Part shown: positions 43,447 to 54,384 of the stretch, one piece after another
How the letters are laid out: each line of letters starts with the position of its first letter
Numbering within the stretch: the stretch's first letter is position 1
From: Neoconidiobolus thromboides FSU 785
Lineage: Eukaryota > Entomophthoromycota > Entomophthoromycetes > Entomophthorales > Neoconidiobolaceae
Assembly (NCBI GenBank): GCA_025603075.1
Contig: MU626348.1
Location: forward strand, 19,457-83,456
Length of the DNA: 64,000 bases
Direction of reading: 5' to 3'
Notes under the pieces: model-generated
Database searches by the model: none
Told to the model about the DNA's origin: nothing
What the model saw: only the letters and a program-made list of their open reading frames with translations
Program-made: the position numbers and the translations under genes

Positions 43447-43545
43447 TTAAACTCCGTAGTATTTCTTTTTATTACCCAGAGTTTTATTAATATCTGGGTA
43501 TTGCTTTTTATTCAAAATTTTTGCCTTATTTTTCTTGTGGGACAT
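43447..43545 (-). CDS. Very short basic open frame (possible)
   Basis: 32 codons (MSHKKNKAKILNKKQY start, ending KKKYYGV). The density of Lys codons and the slightly higher GC than the surroundings attracted attention, but there is no other support. It could be an exon of an unrecognised gene or chance. Confidence 0.2.
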   Translation of the reverse strand: MSHKKNKAKILNKKQYPDINKTLGNKKKYYGV

Positions 43546-43843
43546 TATATTTTACCTATTATTAAATTCAAATCATAAATTCAGGAGCGAATTTGAAAAA
43601 TAATTTCGTTCCCAGCCAATTAACATGGACTAAAGTAATCCAGCTTAAAATAATTGGATAGATCATAGATTAAGTGTCTATTTTATTGATCAGCCTACAA
43701 AATAAAAGTAAAAATTAAGCTAATTTTAATTTAAAAATTGATCATCCAAATAAACTTTAATAATAAGAATTTAAGCCACATTCACTATTTTATTAAAACT
43801 TATCGAAATATTATTACAATTTCTTTTTTTATTTTATTCACTT

Positions 43844-44783
43844 ATGTCTAATAAAGAAGCTACCTTTTTACCTTTACAACAGAGAGTTGTTGTCTTAATT
43901 AAAGTAACCAATTTCTATTACTATTTTATTATTTTTTGTTAACAACTATTAAAATAGAAACTCGATGGTCTTTGGTTTTTATTAAATATAACGGGGCTCA
44001 CATTTAGCTTAATATATACGCTATTGCCAATATTATTTGACAAAGACAAATTATTATTAATATATAAGTCTATCTTTTTAATATCTTTATTATCGGATAG
44101 TTTGATATTCCTTAAATATTTTGGTGTAAGTACTATCATTTTATTTATTACTTATAACTTACTCTGTTTATAGTTAAAAGGTTTTAAGTTTGGCTTCAAA
44201 CCTTTACTATCTTTACTTAACTGGGAGCCTTTTTGTTACTTAGTCTATTCAGCTATATTTTTAAATTTAAGTTTTACCTATGGTAATACAGCTTTATGAT
44301 ATAATAATGACACTTATTAAATTAATTAGGATCAACATTACCAATTAGTATAAGATATTTGAAAAATAGCATAAACTTTATAAGAAAAGATATATTAATA
44401 TTAATTGAGCCAGCAATACAAAAGGAATTAATAAGATATAAATTAAATCCTGATCAAAAATTAGATATAAAATTATCTAACATTTATTTGAAGCTACAAT
44501 CTATTATTTTAACTTTGACCCCAATTTTATTAAAGTTAAACATATTAATTGAGCTATTCTTGTTGCCTCTTAGTGTATTGTTTTCTAGTTTGTAAGTATT
44601 TATAATTCATATTAATAATATAATTGACAATTCGTATTTCTTAGATTAAGTTTCAAATTATTACCTATCTTATTTTATGGCTTATTTTTAAAATTACGTA
44701 TATCCAACTGTAAAGCATTTAAATCTTTATTATTCAATTTATTAGCTATTAATTTTCCAATGTTAAAATCATTAGTTCAATAA
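43844..44783 (+). CDS. TMEM33/Pom33 family membrane protein, copy A (5 exons)
   Basis: Five exons splice to an intact 738-nt frame (245 residues): 43844-43903, 43958-44125, 44174-44282, 44330-44591, 44645-44783. All junctions are GT...AG and the introns are 46-54 nt. The protein has four or more hydrophobic helices in the TMEM33/Pom33/Tts1 order: YTLLPILFD in the first helix pair, the LLNWEPFCYLVYSAIFL helix matching the family's conserved Tyr/Ser-containing helix, a long basic-acidic helix, ELFLLPLSV, and the final FYGLFLKLR-F-LLFNLL block. Family members live in the ER and nuclear envelope and shape membranes or stabilise nuclear pores. A second member lies at 48463 on the other strand. The assignment is by pattern, not by search. 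Single-frame readings of this region miss it because each exon is short. Confidence 0.65.
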
Positions 44784-44898
44784 GAATATAACAATTTTAA
44801 TAACTATTATGGCTGGCCAAGGAATCTACCTATTTAAATAAATAAATATTATAATAATTGTATGTAAAATTGACTTGAGCTTACTATATTATAATTTA

Positions 44899-45873
44899 TT
44901 AACAAGATTCAGTCCAATTTAATATCTCCCTTAATTGATTATAATTTACACTATTTTTTCCATCTTTAGTTTTAGGTAATGAGCCTAAAGACAGCGACAA
45001 AAAGTCGACTGAGTTTGTATTTAAATCTGTAAACTCAAATTTTTTATTTTCATAACCCAGAAATACGTTGCTTTGCTCTTCATTTTCCTCTCCTAAACTT
45101 TCCATTAAGCTTGAGCTTTTACTTTCTCTTTGTTTGTCTCTGTAAAGTTAAAAATCATTAGTATGAATAAATACTGAGTGACCATAATGGCTAAATTACA
45201 TTTCACTTTCTAATAATGACTTTAATCTTGGTATCGAAATAGAAGTAGCTAAATCTGATTTATTAGCAATAATCAAAATCGGTAACGAATTTTCAATAAC
45301 AAAAGGCTGAGATAAAATATCATAAAGGGCTCTAAAAGAAAATATAAACGTCATCATTAGAATTATATTAAATAAATATTACTCTGAAACTTTTATAATA
45401 TTTCTAGTAGCAGAGAACGCATCTATCATGAATACTATTCCTTTAATACTGTTTTCGTATTTGTTAATCAATTGTGCTCTTAATTTATCATGCCCTGGTA
45501 CATCTATTATTTTCATCATCTTTTCTGTCAGCGGTTCTCCCTCTTCATCAACTGGCCTTACTAATGCTTCATTGCTTTTTAATGAAGTATGCGTTGGAAG
45601 CATTAAGCCTGTTCTTAACTAGGATATTATAAATACTATATATATTAAATGACATCAATACTTACTAAAGTAAATAAGGTGGTCTTTCCACTATTTGATA
45701 AACCAGTTAAAATAAATGCATCTCTTTCATTTAATAATTTGTTATTAAATTTTAAATAGACTATTAACCAAAATTTAGTCTTATTGATAATAATTAAATC
45801 TAAACAAATTACCAAGGACTCCTACAACTAGTAGCACTATTATCGCTATACTTAATAATAAAACCGTCTTCAT
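44899..45873 (-). CDS. SRP102: Signal recognition particle receptor subunit beta (5 exons)
   Basis: Exons 45813-45873, 45666-45760, 45383-45618, 45200-45331 and 44899-45139 join to 765 nt (254 residues). Exon 1 is one membrane anchor. A Ras-like GTPase follows: P-loop GLSNSGKT, switch region LPTHTS, DVPGHDKLR (G3), NKSD (G4), and an insertion before EFTDLNTNSVDFLSLSLGS (the G5 region). It ends with helix LREILNWTES. The subunit anchors the SRP receptor alpha subunit on the ER and helps dock ribosomes that make secreted and membrane proteins. The gene is convergent with TMEM33 copy A (115 bp apart). No lesions. Confidence 0.92.
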
Positions 45874-46481
45874 TTTTAGTAAACTAAAAGAAATAAAATT
45901 TTACAAACTTCATTTTGTATTTTAAGTTGCCAATAATTAACTCGATAAATTACGTAACAAATAGCGATTGGCTGGATACTAAAAAAGCACCAAAATTTAA
46001 ATAGTTATTAATATGGGTGTTATTAATGCAATAATAATGTTATGATAATGCTATAATGATACTACAACAGCATACTTTGGTATGTTAAAACAATTTTTTA
46101 TTCATTTTATTTTATTCTAGTGATATATTTTTTACACTTTTCTCACACTTTTAAAATACCGGTTTTTGAACAATGTTCTTTTTTCAAGGGGAAAAAGTGG
46201 CATTTTAAAGCCAAAACAAATGCCAATAAAGAAGAAGATAAGGAATAATAAACCAATTAAAATCTAGTTTCAATTAACAATCATTAATTAAAAAAAGTAT
46301 AAGTTAGACAAGTTCATTTTTTATTAAATAATATAAATCTCAATTAAAGGAGCATCTATATATTATTATATATAATTGTTATCTTAATAGCTAAACAGTT
46401 ATCTCTAATCTTATTATTTAATAATTGTCATTTCTCCTATCTACATATTGCCTTTGATTTTGTTTAAAAATATAAATTAGG

Positions 46482-48304
46482 ATGTTAGCAAGTAAGTTTA
46501 ATTTTATGATTTGCTATAATAAAATAACGATTGTTGTTAGCACCTGAGCGTAGTGGTACTGTAACCATGACTAATGGTTTCGGAAATGTAAATAAAGTTA
46601 TTTTTTTGAAACATGAATTAAATTTACTTTAATAGAATAATTATCGTACTAAAAAATTAGGAGGATATGTTGGATTTGGTAATTTACCAAATCAGGTACA
46701 TCGCAAAGCAGTTAAAAAAGGATTTTATTTTACTATGATGGTTGTTGGTAAGACTATCTAAATCATTAATAAGGATAAAATTTAATTAATTCAGGTGAGT
46801 CTGGACTTGGAAAATCAACACTTATCAATACCTTATTTAATACTCGACTTTATCCCGAAAAAACTGATGTTAATCCAACTAGTTACACTCCAAAAACAGT
46901 AGAATTACAAACTATAAGTGCAGGTATTATTTAATGTAGCATATTCGCCAATTTGTATTAACAATAATTTTAAATAGATATCGAAGAGAATGGAGTAAAA
47001 TTGAATTTAACTGTCATTGATACTCCTGGATTTGGTGATTTTGTTAATAATGAAGATAGGTAAGTGATCTTTTAAGGGCAATTTATAAATGATGTTAAAT
47101 TATCTTAGTTGGAGACCAATCCTTGACAACATCGAACAAAGATATAGTGCTTATCTTGACCAAGAATCTCGAGTTAACAGGTCTCAAATTCTAGATAACC
47201 GAGTTCATGCTTGTTTGTATTTTATTGCACCTACTGGTCATGCGTCAGTTTTTATTATAATTTATATAAGTTGTAACTTAATTTTTTTTAGTTTAAAGCC
47301 ATTAGATATTGAATTCATGAAAAGATTACACACTAAAGTGAATTTAATACCTATTATTGCTAAATCAGACACTCTTACTGAAGAAGAAGTTGTTTCATTT
47401 AAAGAGCGTATACTTAATGATATCAACTACCATAATATTCAAATATTTAAGCCCTCCATTTATGAAAACGATGATCCAGATTCAGTAGCTGAACTTAGTG
47501 AAATTACTGTAATGATATATTTATTTTATATTTTTATAACTCACATATTCATTTAGGGTAAAATTCCATTTGCTGTAGTTGGTGGTACTGAAGAATATCC
47601 AGTTAACGGTAAATTAGTAAGAGGACGTAAATATCCATGGGGTGTCATTGAAGGTAATATAGTTTACAAAAATAGGTGGAATAGATCTAATTAAATAATT
47701 TAGTTGATAACGAAGAGCATAATGATTTTGTTAAGCTTCGACAAATGTTAATAAGGTAATTAATAAGAAATAAAAATAAATATCGATTAAACTTTCTTTT
47801 AATAGAACCAACCTTGAAGACTTAAAAGATCACACTGACACTCAGCTTTATGAAAAATTCAGATCTGCCAAATTACTTTCTCAAGGCCATGTTCAAGACA
47901 ATTCTGTATTCAAAGAAGTCAAGTAAGATAAACTGACGATACGATTTGACATCATTAACCTATTAATAACTTTATAGCCCAGTAACTAAGATGGAAGAAG
48001 AAAGACAACTCCATGAAGCCAAAATGCAAAAGATGGAAGCCGAAATGAAGATGGTATTCCAACAAAAAGTACAAGAAAAAGAGCAGAAACTTAAAAATTC
48101 CGAAGATGAAGTAAGTTTTACTAATCCTATATATTACAATCATCAACTTAAGTATTTTAGTTATATGCTCGTCATAAAGATCTAAAGGAAGCCTTAGAGA
48201 AACAGCGTATGGAGTTAGAAGAGAAAAAGAAACGCCTTGAGGCTGGGCTTAGACCTATCACACCTGATAAGAGTAAAAAGAAAGGTTTTGCTTTCAAACA
48301 ATAA
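46482..48304 (+). CDS. CDC3: Septin, Cdc3/AspB type (12 exons)
   Basis: Twelve exons from 46482 (exon 1 is only 10 nt) to 48304 join to 1275 nt (424 residues). Exons include 46541-46587, 46636-46747, 46795-46923, 46978-47059, 47109-47243, 47292-47508, 47557-47653, 47704-47755, 47806-47922, 47978-48110 and 48161-48304. The start of the domain reads [20 protein letters not shown], typical of the Cdc3/AspB group. It is followed by P-loop [16 protein letters not shown] (G3), AKSD (G4), the septin-unique element around YPWGVIEVDN, and a C-terminal coiled coil ([18 protein letters not shown]...). Septins polymerise into filaments and rings at septa and the cortex. The exact paralogue (Cdc3 versus others) is from motif memory. 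Confidence 0.92.
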
Positions 48305-48462
48305 ATTTCTATAATTTGTTATTATCAATTTTATTAATTTGTTGTTTATTTTATTTAAACTATTTATGTCAAACTATTTCACAGTGCTAATATTCATTTT
48401 CAGCAAAGATTACATAATGAATTGGATACATATAAATTGAATTTTTTTATTAAAGGCAAAAA

Positions 48463-49466
48463 TTATTGGGATCTATTGGCAGCAGCAGTAGCGGCAGTAG
48501 ATGGGAAAACCGACGATAAAAATTGCTTTAATTTGTAATAATAAGTCTTAACAGTTTCTGGTACTTTTGGAGTTAAAACATAACTATCAACTAATTTTTC
48601 CAATTGTCCAAAAGCAACTCTAGTTTGTGGAGATTTACTTGCTTTTACTTTTAAGAAGAAAATATAAGCAATAATGGCATAAGAAGTTGTATTACGACTA
48701 AAGGAATTTGTTATAAATGAATAATACAAATGATAAAACTTACAGTAAAAAGTTGACAAAAATCAAAGCTGGAATAATTGAAACTTCAGCAAAACTGGCA
48801 ATTTCAATTGCTTTTAAATAATAACGACTTTTAAGGACATCGAGTGCTAAAGCTAATTGTGCTGGATAGCTTTTAGTTTCTTTGTGCTCTTCAATTTCTT
48901 TTTTAATTTCTGGGAATAAAAGTGGTAAGATATTAGAACGTATATAGCCAGCTAAATGGAATAAGGAAAATATAAAGAAGGGGACCAAAGTGACTAAAAA
49001 AATCAATATTAACTCTAAATAAAAATAAAAATCTTACATGAAAGAACGCGTGAAAAAAGCCAGAAAGTGGCAAGGAGAAGATATAGAGAATTATCATCAA
49101 TGAGTACTTTTTGAACGTATTGTACAGACAAACTGAATGGCTAAAAGGGATTAATTAAAGTTTATAAAAATATATTACTCAATTTTACTTGATTCGTGAG
49201 ATAGATAACTAAACCATAACTAAACATAGCACTCAAATAAACTAATCTATATGCTTTAGTGAAACTAAAAGCTGAAAATACATAAAAGAGAGTTCCAAGT
49301 ACAACTAATAAATGACCAGTAAACCAACGAAATTGTTGAGTCTAAGTAAAGAATATGTATAAATATATTATCTTAATTTAAATAGAGCTGTAAAAATAAT
49401 TACACCAAAGATAGCTTGTAAGCGATTAAAAGCTTCACCGACAGAGGCAACGTTATTTAAAGCCAT
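48463..49466 (-). CDS. TMEM33/Pom33 family membrane protein, copy B (multi-exon)
   Basis: Five exons on the minus strand. Exon 1 starts at 49466 (MALNNVASVGEAFNRLQAIFG), then TQQFRWFTGHLLVVLGTL..., PFSLSVQYVQKVLIDDNSLY..., the LVPFFIFSLFHLAGYIR segment, and the last exon with RNTTSYAIIAYIFFLKVKA. Junctions are GT...AG and introns about 45-60 nt. The hydrophobic profile and the order of motifs (VPFFIFSLFH, a helix ending EVSIIPALIFVNFLL, YIFFLKVKASKSPQTRVAFGQL) match the Pom33/TMEM33 family of ER/nuclear-envelope proteins. The C-terminus has the PKVPETVK stretch found in fungal members. Copy A at 43844 is far more divergent. Confidence 0.78.
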
Positions 49467-49469
49467 AAT

Positions 49470-49985
49470 GAGTAAAATAGAAGATTAAAAAGTTTAAGCT
49501 CCATAGTTTTTTATTTATGTGTGTCAATAATTTTTTTAATAACTATTACATCAAATAAGATTGATTTATACTTTAATTTTCTTATTTTGCTTATTTATTA
49601 TGTCAGATGTTGGAATTACCTTATTGGCTATAAATAGAACCTAATAAAATTACTCAATAATGATTCTTTCAAAAATATTTTTTTTGAATGTATTTAATTA
49701 CATGGTCATAAATAATTGGAAACATAACAGATTACAATAATAATAAACAAATAAGTGGAAATTTATAATTAAACCAACTTTTATAATATATACATAGATT
49801 CAAAAGTGGTTAGTAAATTTTCATAAAATTTTATTATGAACAATATAATGAAACACTTTGTTAACAATTATTTGAAGGCTTTTTTTAAGAACATCATAAA
49901 ACAGTAAAACAAAAAAAGAAGTTTTAAAAAGGAAAATCGAAGTCTAATTTATTCAGCCAATCATTGTATTAGAATAGAAGTTGAG
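49470..49985. other. Spacer
   Basis: AT-rich, no gene. Confidence 0.5.
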
Positions 49986-49986
49986 C

Positions 49987-49993
49987 TATAAAT
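49987..49993 (+). promoter_or_regulatory. TATA box upstream of the candidate small RNA
   Basis: TATAAAT about 30 bp before the start of the GC-richer island at 50020, the distance usual between a TATA box and a transcription start. Confidence 0.35.
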
Positions 49994-50019
49994 GAAGCAT
50001 AAAAAAATAGGAGGTTTTT

Positions 50020-50236
50020 TTCTTATGCAAACAACAAACTTAATCTTTTGGATGACTAAAGAAGACAGGAGACAATACTAATGAGGACAACGTTCAACTT
50101 CTCGTGGGTTGATGGCTTCATGAAGGCGAATTAGCCTGAAAGTCACATGGCGCTGTGCCAATTAAGTTAGTCTCTTAAGATCTTTTATAAGGTTTAATCT
50201 AAGAGTTGAATAATTTTTGGAACCCAATGGGTTGAA
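50020..50236 (+). ncRNA. Candidate Sm-class small RNA
   Basis: A non-coding island clearly richer in G/C than its surroundings (best seen 50045-50160). It has stops in all frames and several short self-complementary segments: CTCTTA/TAAGAG at about 50172-50205, and GGCTTCATGAAGG. It ends with AATTTTTGG (50212-50220), a match to the Sm-protein binding consensus, directly followed by a small hairpin AACCC-AAT-GGGTT. Sm site plus 3' stem-loop is the layout of spliceosomal U RNAs and of some fungal telomerase RNAs. I could not match the body to U1, U2, U4, U5 or U6, nor find a telomere-like template. It also has box-like GGATGAC/TTGATGG and CCTGA motifs reminiscent of C/D snoRNAs. Identity open. 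Confidence 0.4.
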
Positions 50237-50294
50237 ATTTATAAATAACAATAACAATAATTTAAAAATCCTATAAAATTCTATAAAATTCTAT

Positions 50295-51163
50295 TTATTC
50301 AGCTAATATTGACATGATCTTATACGCTCTATCTTTTTGAAACTCACTATATCCAGTTTTTTTAATATTTTCTTCACTTTTGTTTTCACTTTCTTTTGTC
50401 TTTTCCTCCTCTTTTTGTTCTTCTTTTCCCTCTTCTTTTACTTCTTCCTTTACTTCCTCTTTTGCATCATCCGTATTATCACTTTCGAATATTTCCTTAG
50501 CTTCTTCTAATAAGGACTAAAAAAATGAGATTACAAAAAATAGTCAAAAAATAAAATTACTTGTCTAGCTTTTCCTTTGGAATCTTTTATATAAAGAAGG
50601 ATATTTTCGAACATATCCTCATCAAACTTTAAAAGCTTAAAAAATGATATAGATAATATGCTATTATTTTACCTTATTTTCAGTATATAAATTTTGGAAT
50701 ATATAGACTTGTACTATTTTTCTAAACTTCCATTGGTCTCTATATGATTTAAATTGCTCAAGGTAAGCTACTGCTTCTGCTAGCTCTATGTTTTCCTATA
50801 AGTACAGTTTTAAGCCTTGAATAAAATTAAATTACTGAATTTTTCCTGAGATTCATCTCGTTTAGATGGTGGAACTTTAATTTTCTTTTTAATGCTCTTA
50901 TTTTCCTCTGTAACTATAAAAATGATATTCAATAAACAGAAATCATGAAGAACAGACTTTGACTAACCTTCTTCTTCTTTTTCATCACCCTCATTCAAAG
51001 CGTTTTCTTTGTCATCTTGTTCAGCTTTATGTTTTTTAACTTGCTCATACAAATCTTTAACTCTATCCTCATCTCTTTTTTTACCTTTTCTTTCTTTTTT
51101 ATTTTGCTTACTTTTGTGATTCTTATCTTGCGTTATTGCTTTTTTCTCAATTGGATTATCCAT
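50295..51163 (-). CDS. WKF-domain protein (C7orf50-like), about 5 exons
   Basis: Starts at 51163 with a Lys/Glu-rich basic segment (MDNPIEKKAITQDKN...). After several short introns it reaches a WKF domain: YLEQFKSYRDQWKFRKIVQVY, then KLLKFDEDMFENILLYIKDS with KGKARQ, and finally an acidic Glu/Lys tail ending MSILAE-stop. WKF-domain proteins are nucleolar or ribosome-biogenesis-associated in other eukaryotes; the role is poorly known. One junction (exon 2 to exon 3, near 50810-50850) does not keep phase with the splice sites I chose, so an alternative site or an indel must exist there. The other exon joins are consistent. Confidence 0.65.
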
Positions 51164-51209
51164 TTTATATTAAATATTGTTGAAAAACTAGGATTTGATT
51201 TTTAAACTA

Positions 51210-51630
51210 TTATATTTCAGTAAATTTATTAACTTTCGAAAAAGCCAATCAATGTCAAGGATTTTAGCTAACAAAAAGTATAAAAGACTTTATTTGTACT
51301 ATCTATTCTCTTATAATAGAATCAATAGAACATTTTGACATCTGAGCCTTTTTATTTATTTGTTAGATTACTATAGTTCATAGGTTTACATATGATTCTT
51401 TTTTTTAATTCAAGTAATTAATACATAATTTGCAGAGATCTATTCGTATATACCAATAACTATTTAATTTATCAAAAAGGTTAACAATATCCTAAACTAG
51501 CAAAAAAAGCTCAACACACCAAATGCTACAATATACATTAATGACTTTGTTAGCGGTGTTATAAACCTCTTTTGATCTAAAGTGTCATTATAGTTAATTT
51601 TATCCAAGGTATTATTTTATATTAGTAATA
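51210..51630. other. AT-rich spacer
   Basis: Nothing recognised. Confidence 0.5.
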
Positions 51631-51635
51631 GAAAT

Positions 51636-51736
51636 GAGTATATAGAGTGTTTTTTTCTGGTTTCATTTTTTTCCATTTAAGTGCAATTTGAGTGGAGAAA
51701 TTGTTAGTAAAGTTTAAAAAACATATCCTTATATAC
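51636..51736 (+). mobile_element. Fold-back element copy 23 (degenerate)
   Basis: GTATATAGAGTGTTTTT ... ACATATCCTTATATA, with the TTTGAGTGG core and TTAGTAAAG arm preserved. Confidence 0.75.
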
Positions 51737-51739
51737 TAA

Positions 51740-52145
51740 ATGGTTTCTATAACTATCATAGGAAGTTAGATTTTATTGTTTGTTATTTTATACTAAATCT
51801 AATATAACAAATGTCAATTTAAACTGCTTGTCTCAAATAACTATATTTAAAGCTGAGGAAGAATCAAATCCGCTTTGTATATTTGGAAAGCTCCATTATC
51901 GTAATTTAATCAAAGAACATCACTTCAGCTAAATATTTCAGCAATAAATAAAAGAATTAAAGTCAATGCATAAGAGAAATATTTTAACAATAATATCACC
52001 AACTTAGTATAATTACTAAATAAATGATTTTTTTTATATTTAATAAAGTGAAAACAACAATTTAGTCAATTTTAATGCTGCTTAAGAGCATTTAATACAT
52101 TAAATAATTCAATAAGAATTTATTGCTTAAGAATTCCGAATGGCT
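51740..52145. other. 5' flank of the kelch gene
   Basis: The last 120 bp are similar to the flank of the kelch pseudogene at 8.8-8.9 kb. No gene. Confidence 0.45.
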
Positions 52146-52149
52146 ACAG

Positions 52150-52158
52150 TATAAAAAA
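52150..52158 (+). promoter_or_regulatory. TATA box of the kelch receptor gene
   Basis: TATAAAAAA 43 bp before the ATG at 52201. Confidence 0.5.
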
Positions 52159-52200
52159 TCACAAAATTATTCTTTATTTTTTATTTTTTATTTTCTTTGA

Positions 52201-53628
52201 ATGTTGACATTGCTAACCTTAATCAATCTTTTCTATTATAAAGTCATTGCATTGTTACCAAGGGCTAGTGAGGGTGGATGTATAGTGATTGAAGATAAAT
52301 TGTATTATTTGGGTGGGAGGACCTATTCACCAAACATTGGTTATATAAGACAAAATTATGAAGTATTTACATTAAACTTGCAGGAAGGGTTTAAGCTAGC
52401 TGGAAACATTGCGCCATGGGAAAGGAAAAACATAACTAATCCACCAAGAACGATGCTCACTAAATATATGTTTTATATCGGAACTGAAAACCGGCGTAAA
52501 ACAATAGTAGGTTTTAAGAATGATTATATGAGGTTAGGTTTAGTTATTAATTATTTTGATATGGAATTAAATAAATGGTATAAAGAAGATTTTGTTGATA
52601 AGATGTATGCTGAGTTTAATATAGCAAATGTAGAGATAATAAACTCTCAACAGATATACTTTCTATTACAAGATGAGAAAGATTTAAATCAATTCTATAT
52701 ATCTGGGAGTTTTCATTATCGGAATTCAACTGAACGTACATCACTTCAATTGAATTCATTTAATATCAAAACAAAGCAAATGAAATTGATACATAAAACA
52801 AATAAGAAGGTTATTTTTGAGCAATTGTTTATTTTAAACAACAAATTGTACTATGTTGAATATACAACAGAATATAAACGAGAGTTGATATATCGTAATA
52901 AAACTTTGTATGAGCTAGATTTGAAAACATATAATTTAAAAACATATAGTTTGAATATAAATTTGTTGTACTATCAATCTACATTTGTAAAAGTTCAGCA
53001 ATCAATATATCTTATTGGATTGAGAGATGGGAATAAAAGAATAATGGAAATTTATGAGTTCAAATTTAACCCGTTTTTGTTTAAGAGGATTGATAAAAAA
53101 ATTGCCTCGTTTAATCATTGGGGATGCTTTGCTAGCTATGATAGCTTTATTATAAATTCATTCGGCGATCAATATGGTGGTACTAATACCGTTCTAGAAA
53201 GCACAGATAAAATGTTAATATTAGATACAAAAAGTTGGGAGGTTGTTGGAGGCTTACCATCCTTAATTGAGAATAAAGAAAATATTAGGAAAGATGACAG
53301 CGAGAACGATAACACAAATAAGGGGGTTGGTAAAAGCGACAAGAGGGAAAATAATAGTTCGTTAATAGGAGGGGTTGTAGGAGGGATAGGCGGATTTCTT
53401 ATAATAGCAGCAGCTATAATATTTATATTTTACAAACGTAAATTGAAAAAAGATAAGCCACCAAGTATCATTATGGAGCCGATACTTACCAAACCAATTG
53501 ATCTATTAGATGCCAACAACATTTATTACAACTCAGGAATATTTAACTATTCCCAAGAAATTGATTTTAATAGTAATATATTACCTGCAAAAACACACCT
53601 CAAACTCAATGGAAATAACTATAGTTGA
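52201..53628 (+). CDS. Kelch-type single-pass membrane receptor
   Basis: 475 residues in a single exon. The signal peptide covers about 1-18, and the mature start is LLPRASEGGC. The beta-propeller-type ectodomain has IEDKLYYLGGRTYSP, NNKLYYVEYT, YLIGLRDGNKR, NHWGCFASYDSF and TDKMLILDTKSW, as in kelch/galactose-oxidase repeats. A charged juxtamembrane segment (KENIRKDDSENDN) is followed by a glycine-zipper transmembrane helix (IGGVVGGIGGFLIIAAA), a basic stop-transfer FYKRKLKKDK, and a cytoplasmic tail with the family motif IIMEPILTKPIDLLD. Intact paralogue of 35997-37427; the dead third copy is at 8920. Unlike those two, it has no regulator gene beside it. Ligand and pathway unknown. A surface sensor or adhesin is inferred. 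Confidence 0.82.
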   Translation: MLTLLTLINLFYYKVIALLPRASEGGCIVIEDKLYYLGGRTYSPNIGYIRQNYEVFTLNLQEGFKLAGNIAPWERKNITNPPRTMLTKYMFYIGTENRRKTIVGFKNDYMRLGLVINYFDMELNKWYKEDFVDKMYAEFNIANVEIINSQQIYFLLQDEKDLNQFYISGSFHYRNSTERTSLQLNSFNIKTKQMKLIHKTNKKVIFEQLFILNNKLYYVEYTTEYKRELIYRNKTLYELDLKTYNLKTYSLNINLLYYQSTFVKVQQSIYLIGLRDGNKRIMEIYEFKFNPFLFKRIDKKIASFNHWGCFASYDSFIINSFGDQYGGTNTVLESTDKMLILDTKSWEVVGGLPSLIENKENIRKDDSENDNTNKGVGKSDKRENNSSLIGGVVGGIGGFLIIAAAIIFIFYKRKLKKDKPPSIIMEPILTKPIDLLDANNIYYNSGIFNYSQEIDFNSNILPAKTHLKLNGNNYS

Positions 53629-53795
53629 AATTTAATTACTATGAGTAAAGCTAACGAATTTAAATATCTGAGCTATTTAATAAAATTTACTGACTTAATG
53701 AAAGAAAGTTACTTTGAAAACTTAAAGCTCCATGGGTCAAGAACATTCCTCTACTAGTCTTTTTATTCTCTTTTTAAATTGCTTTTTCTAACACT

Positions 53796-53893
53796 TTATG
53801 GGGATGTTTTTTTTCATTATTTTTTCTATTTTTTAAGCGCTATTTGAGTAGAAAGATTACTAGTAAAATTCTCAAACAAATATATCCTCTTAT
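53796..53893 (+). mobile_element. Fold-back element copy 24, target duplication TTAT
   Basis: TTAT|GGGGATG ... TATATCCTC|TTAT, about 170 bp after the kelch gene. Confidence 0.88.
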
Positions 53894-54297
53894 ATTAATC
53901 TACTACTTGTGACTTTACCCCATCAAAAGTGTAAGGAAAGAGCTATGACGTCTTTCACATACATTATGTTAAATGAACTACTTTCATTATTTTCAGCTTT
54001 TTTATAGGTACAAATTAAAAATGGGAGCTTTCAATATTATTAAGCAATAATCCTTACAGGTTTATTAGGATATTAAATATTGATAGCAGTTGTATTATGT
54101 TAATTTATTCCACCAATCATACGACATAAATTTTAGGTTTTTGCATTACTAACAACATTATATTTAAGAAAAGTTGATATAAACAATATTAAATAAACTG
54201 AAAACAACTTAATATTATATAAGTATATTGTATAGAGTGAGTTTACAGAATTTATAAATATATATAAATTATACTGTAAAATATCACTAATTCTGAT

Positions 54298-54379
54298 CTC
54301 ACCTTAGCTCAGTTGGAAGAGCGATGGACTGTAAATAATAGCAATCCATCGGTCCCTGGTTCGATCCCGGGAGGTGAGA
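54298..54379 (+). tRNA. tRNA-Tyr (GTA) with 9-nt intron
   Basis: The acceptor stem CTCACCT pairs with AGGTGAG, with discriminator A73. D arm is GCTC...GAGC. The anticodon stem ATGGA/TCCAT encloses the loop CTGTAAA after removal of ATAATAGCA, which lies one base 3' of the anticodon, the usual place for tRNA-Tyr introns. The T arm is CCTGG-TTCGATC-CCGGG. All stems are intact. Confidence 0.95.
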
Positions 54380-54384
54380 TTTTT

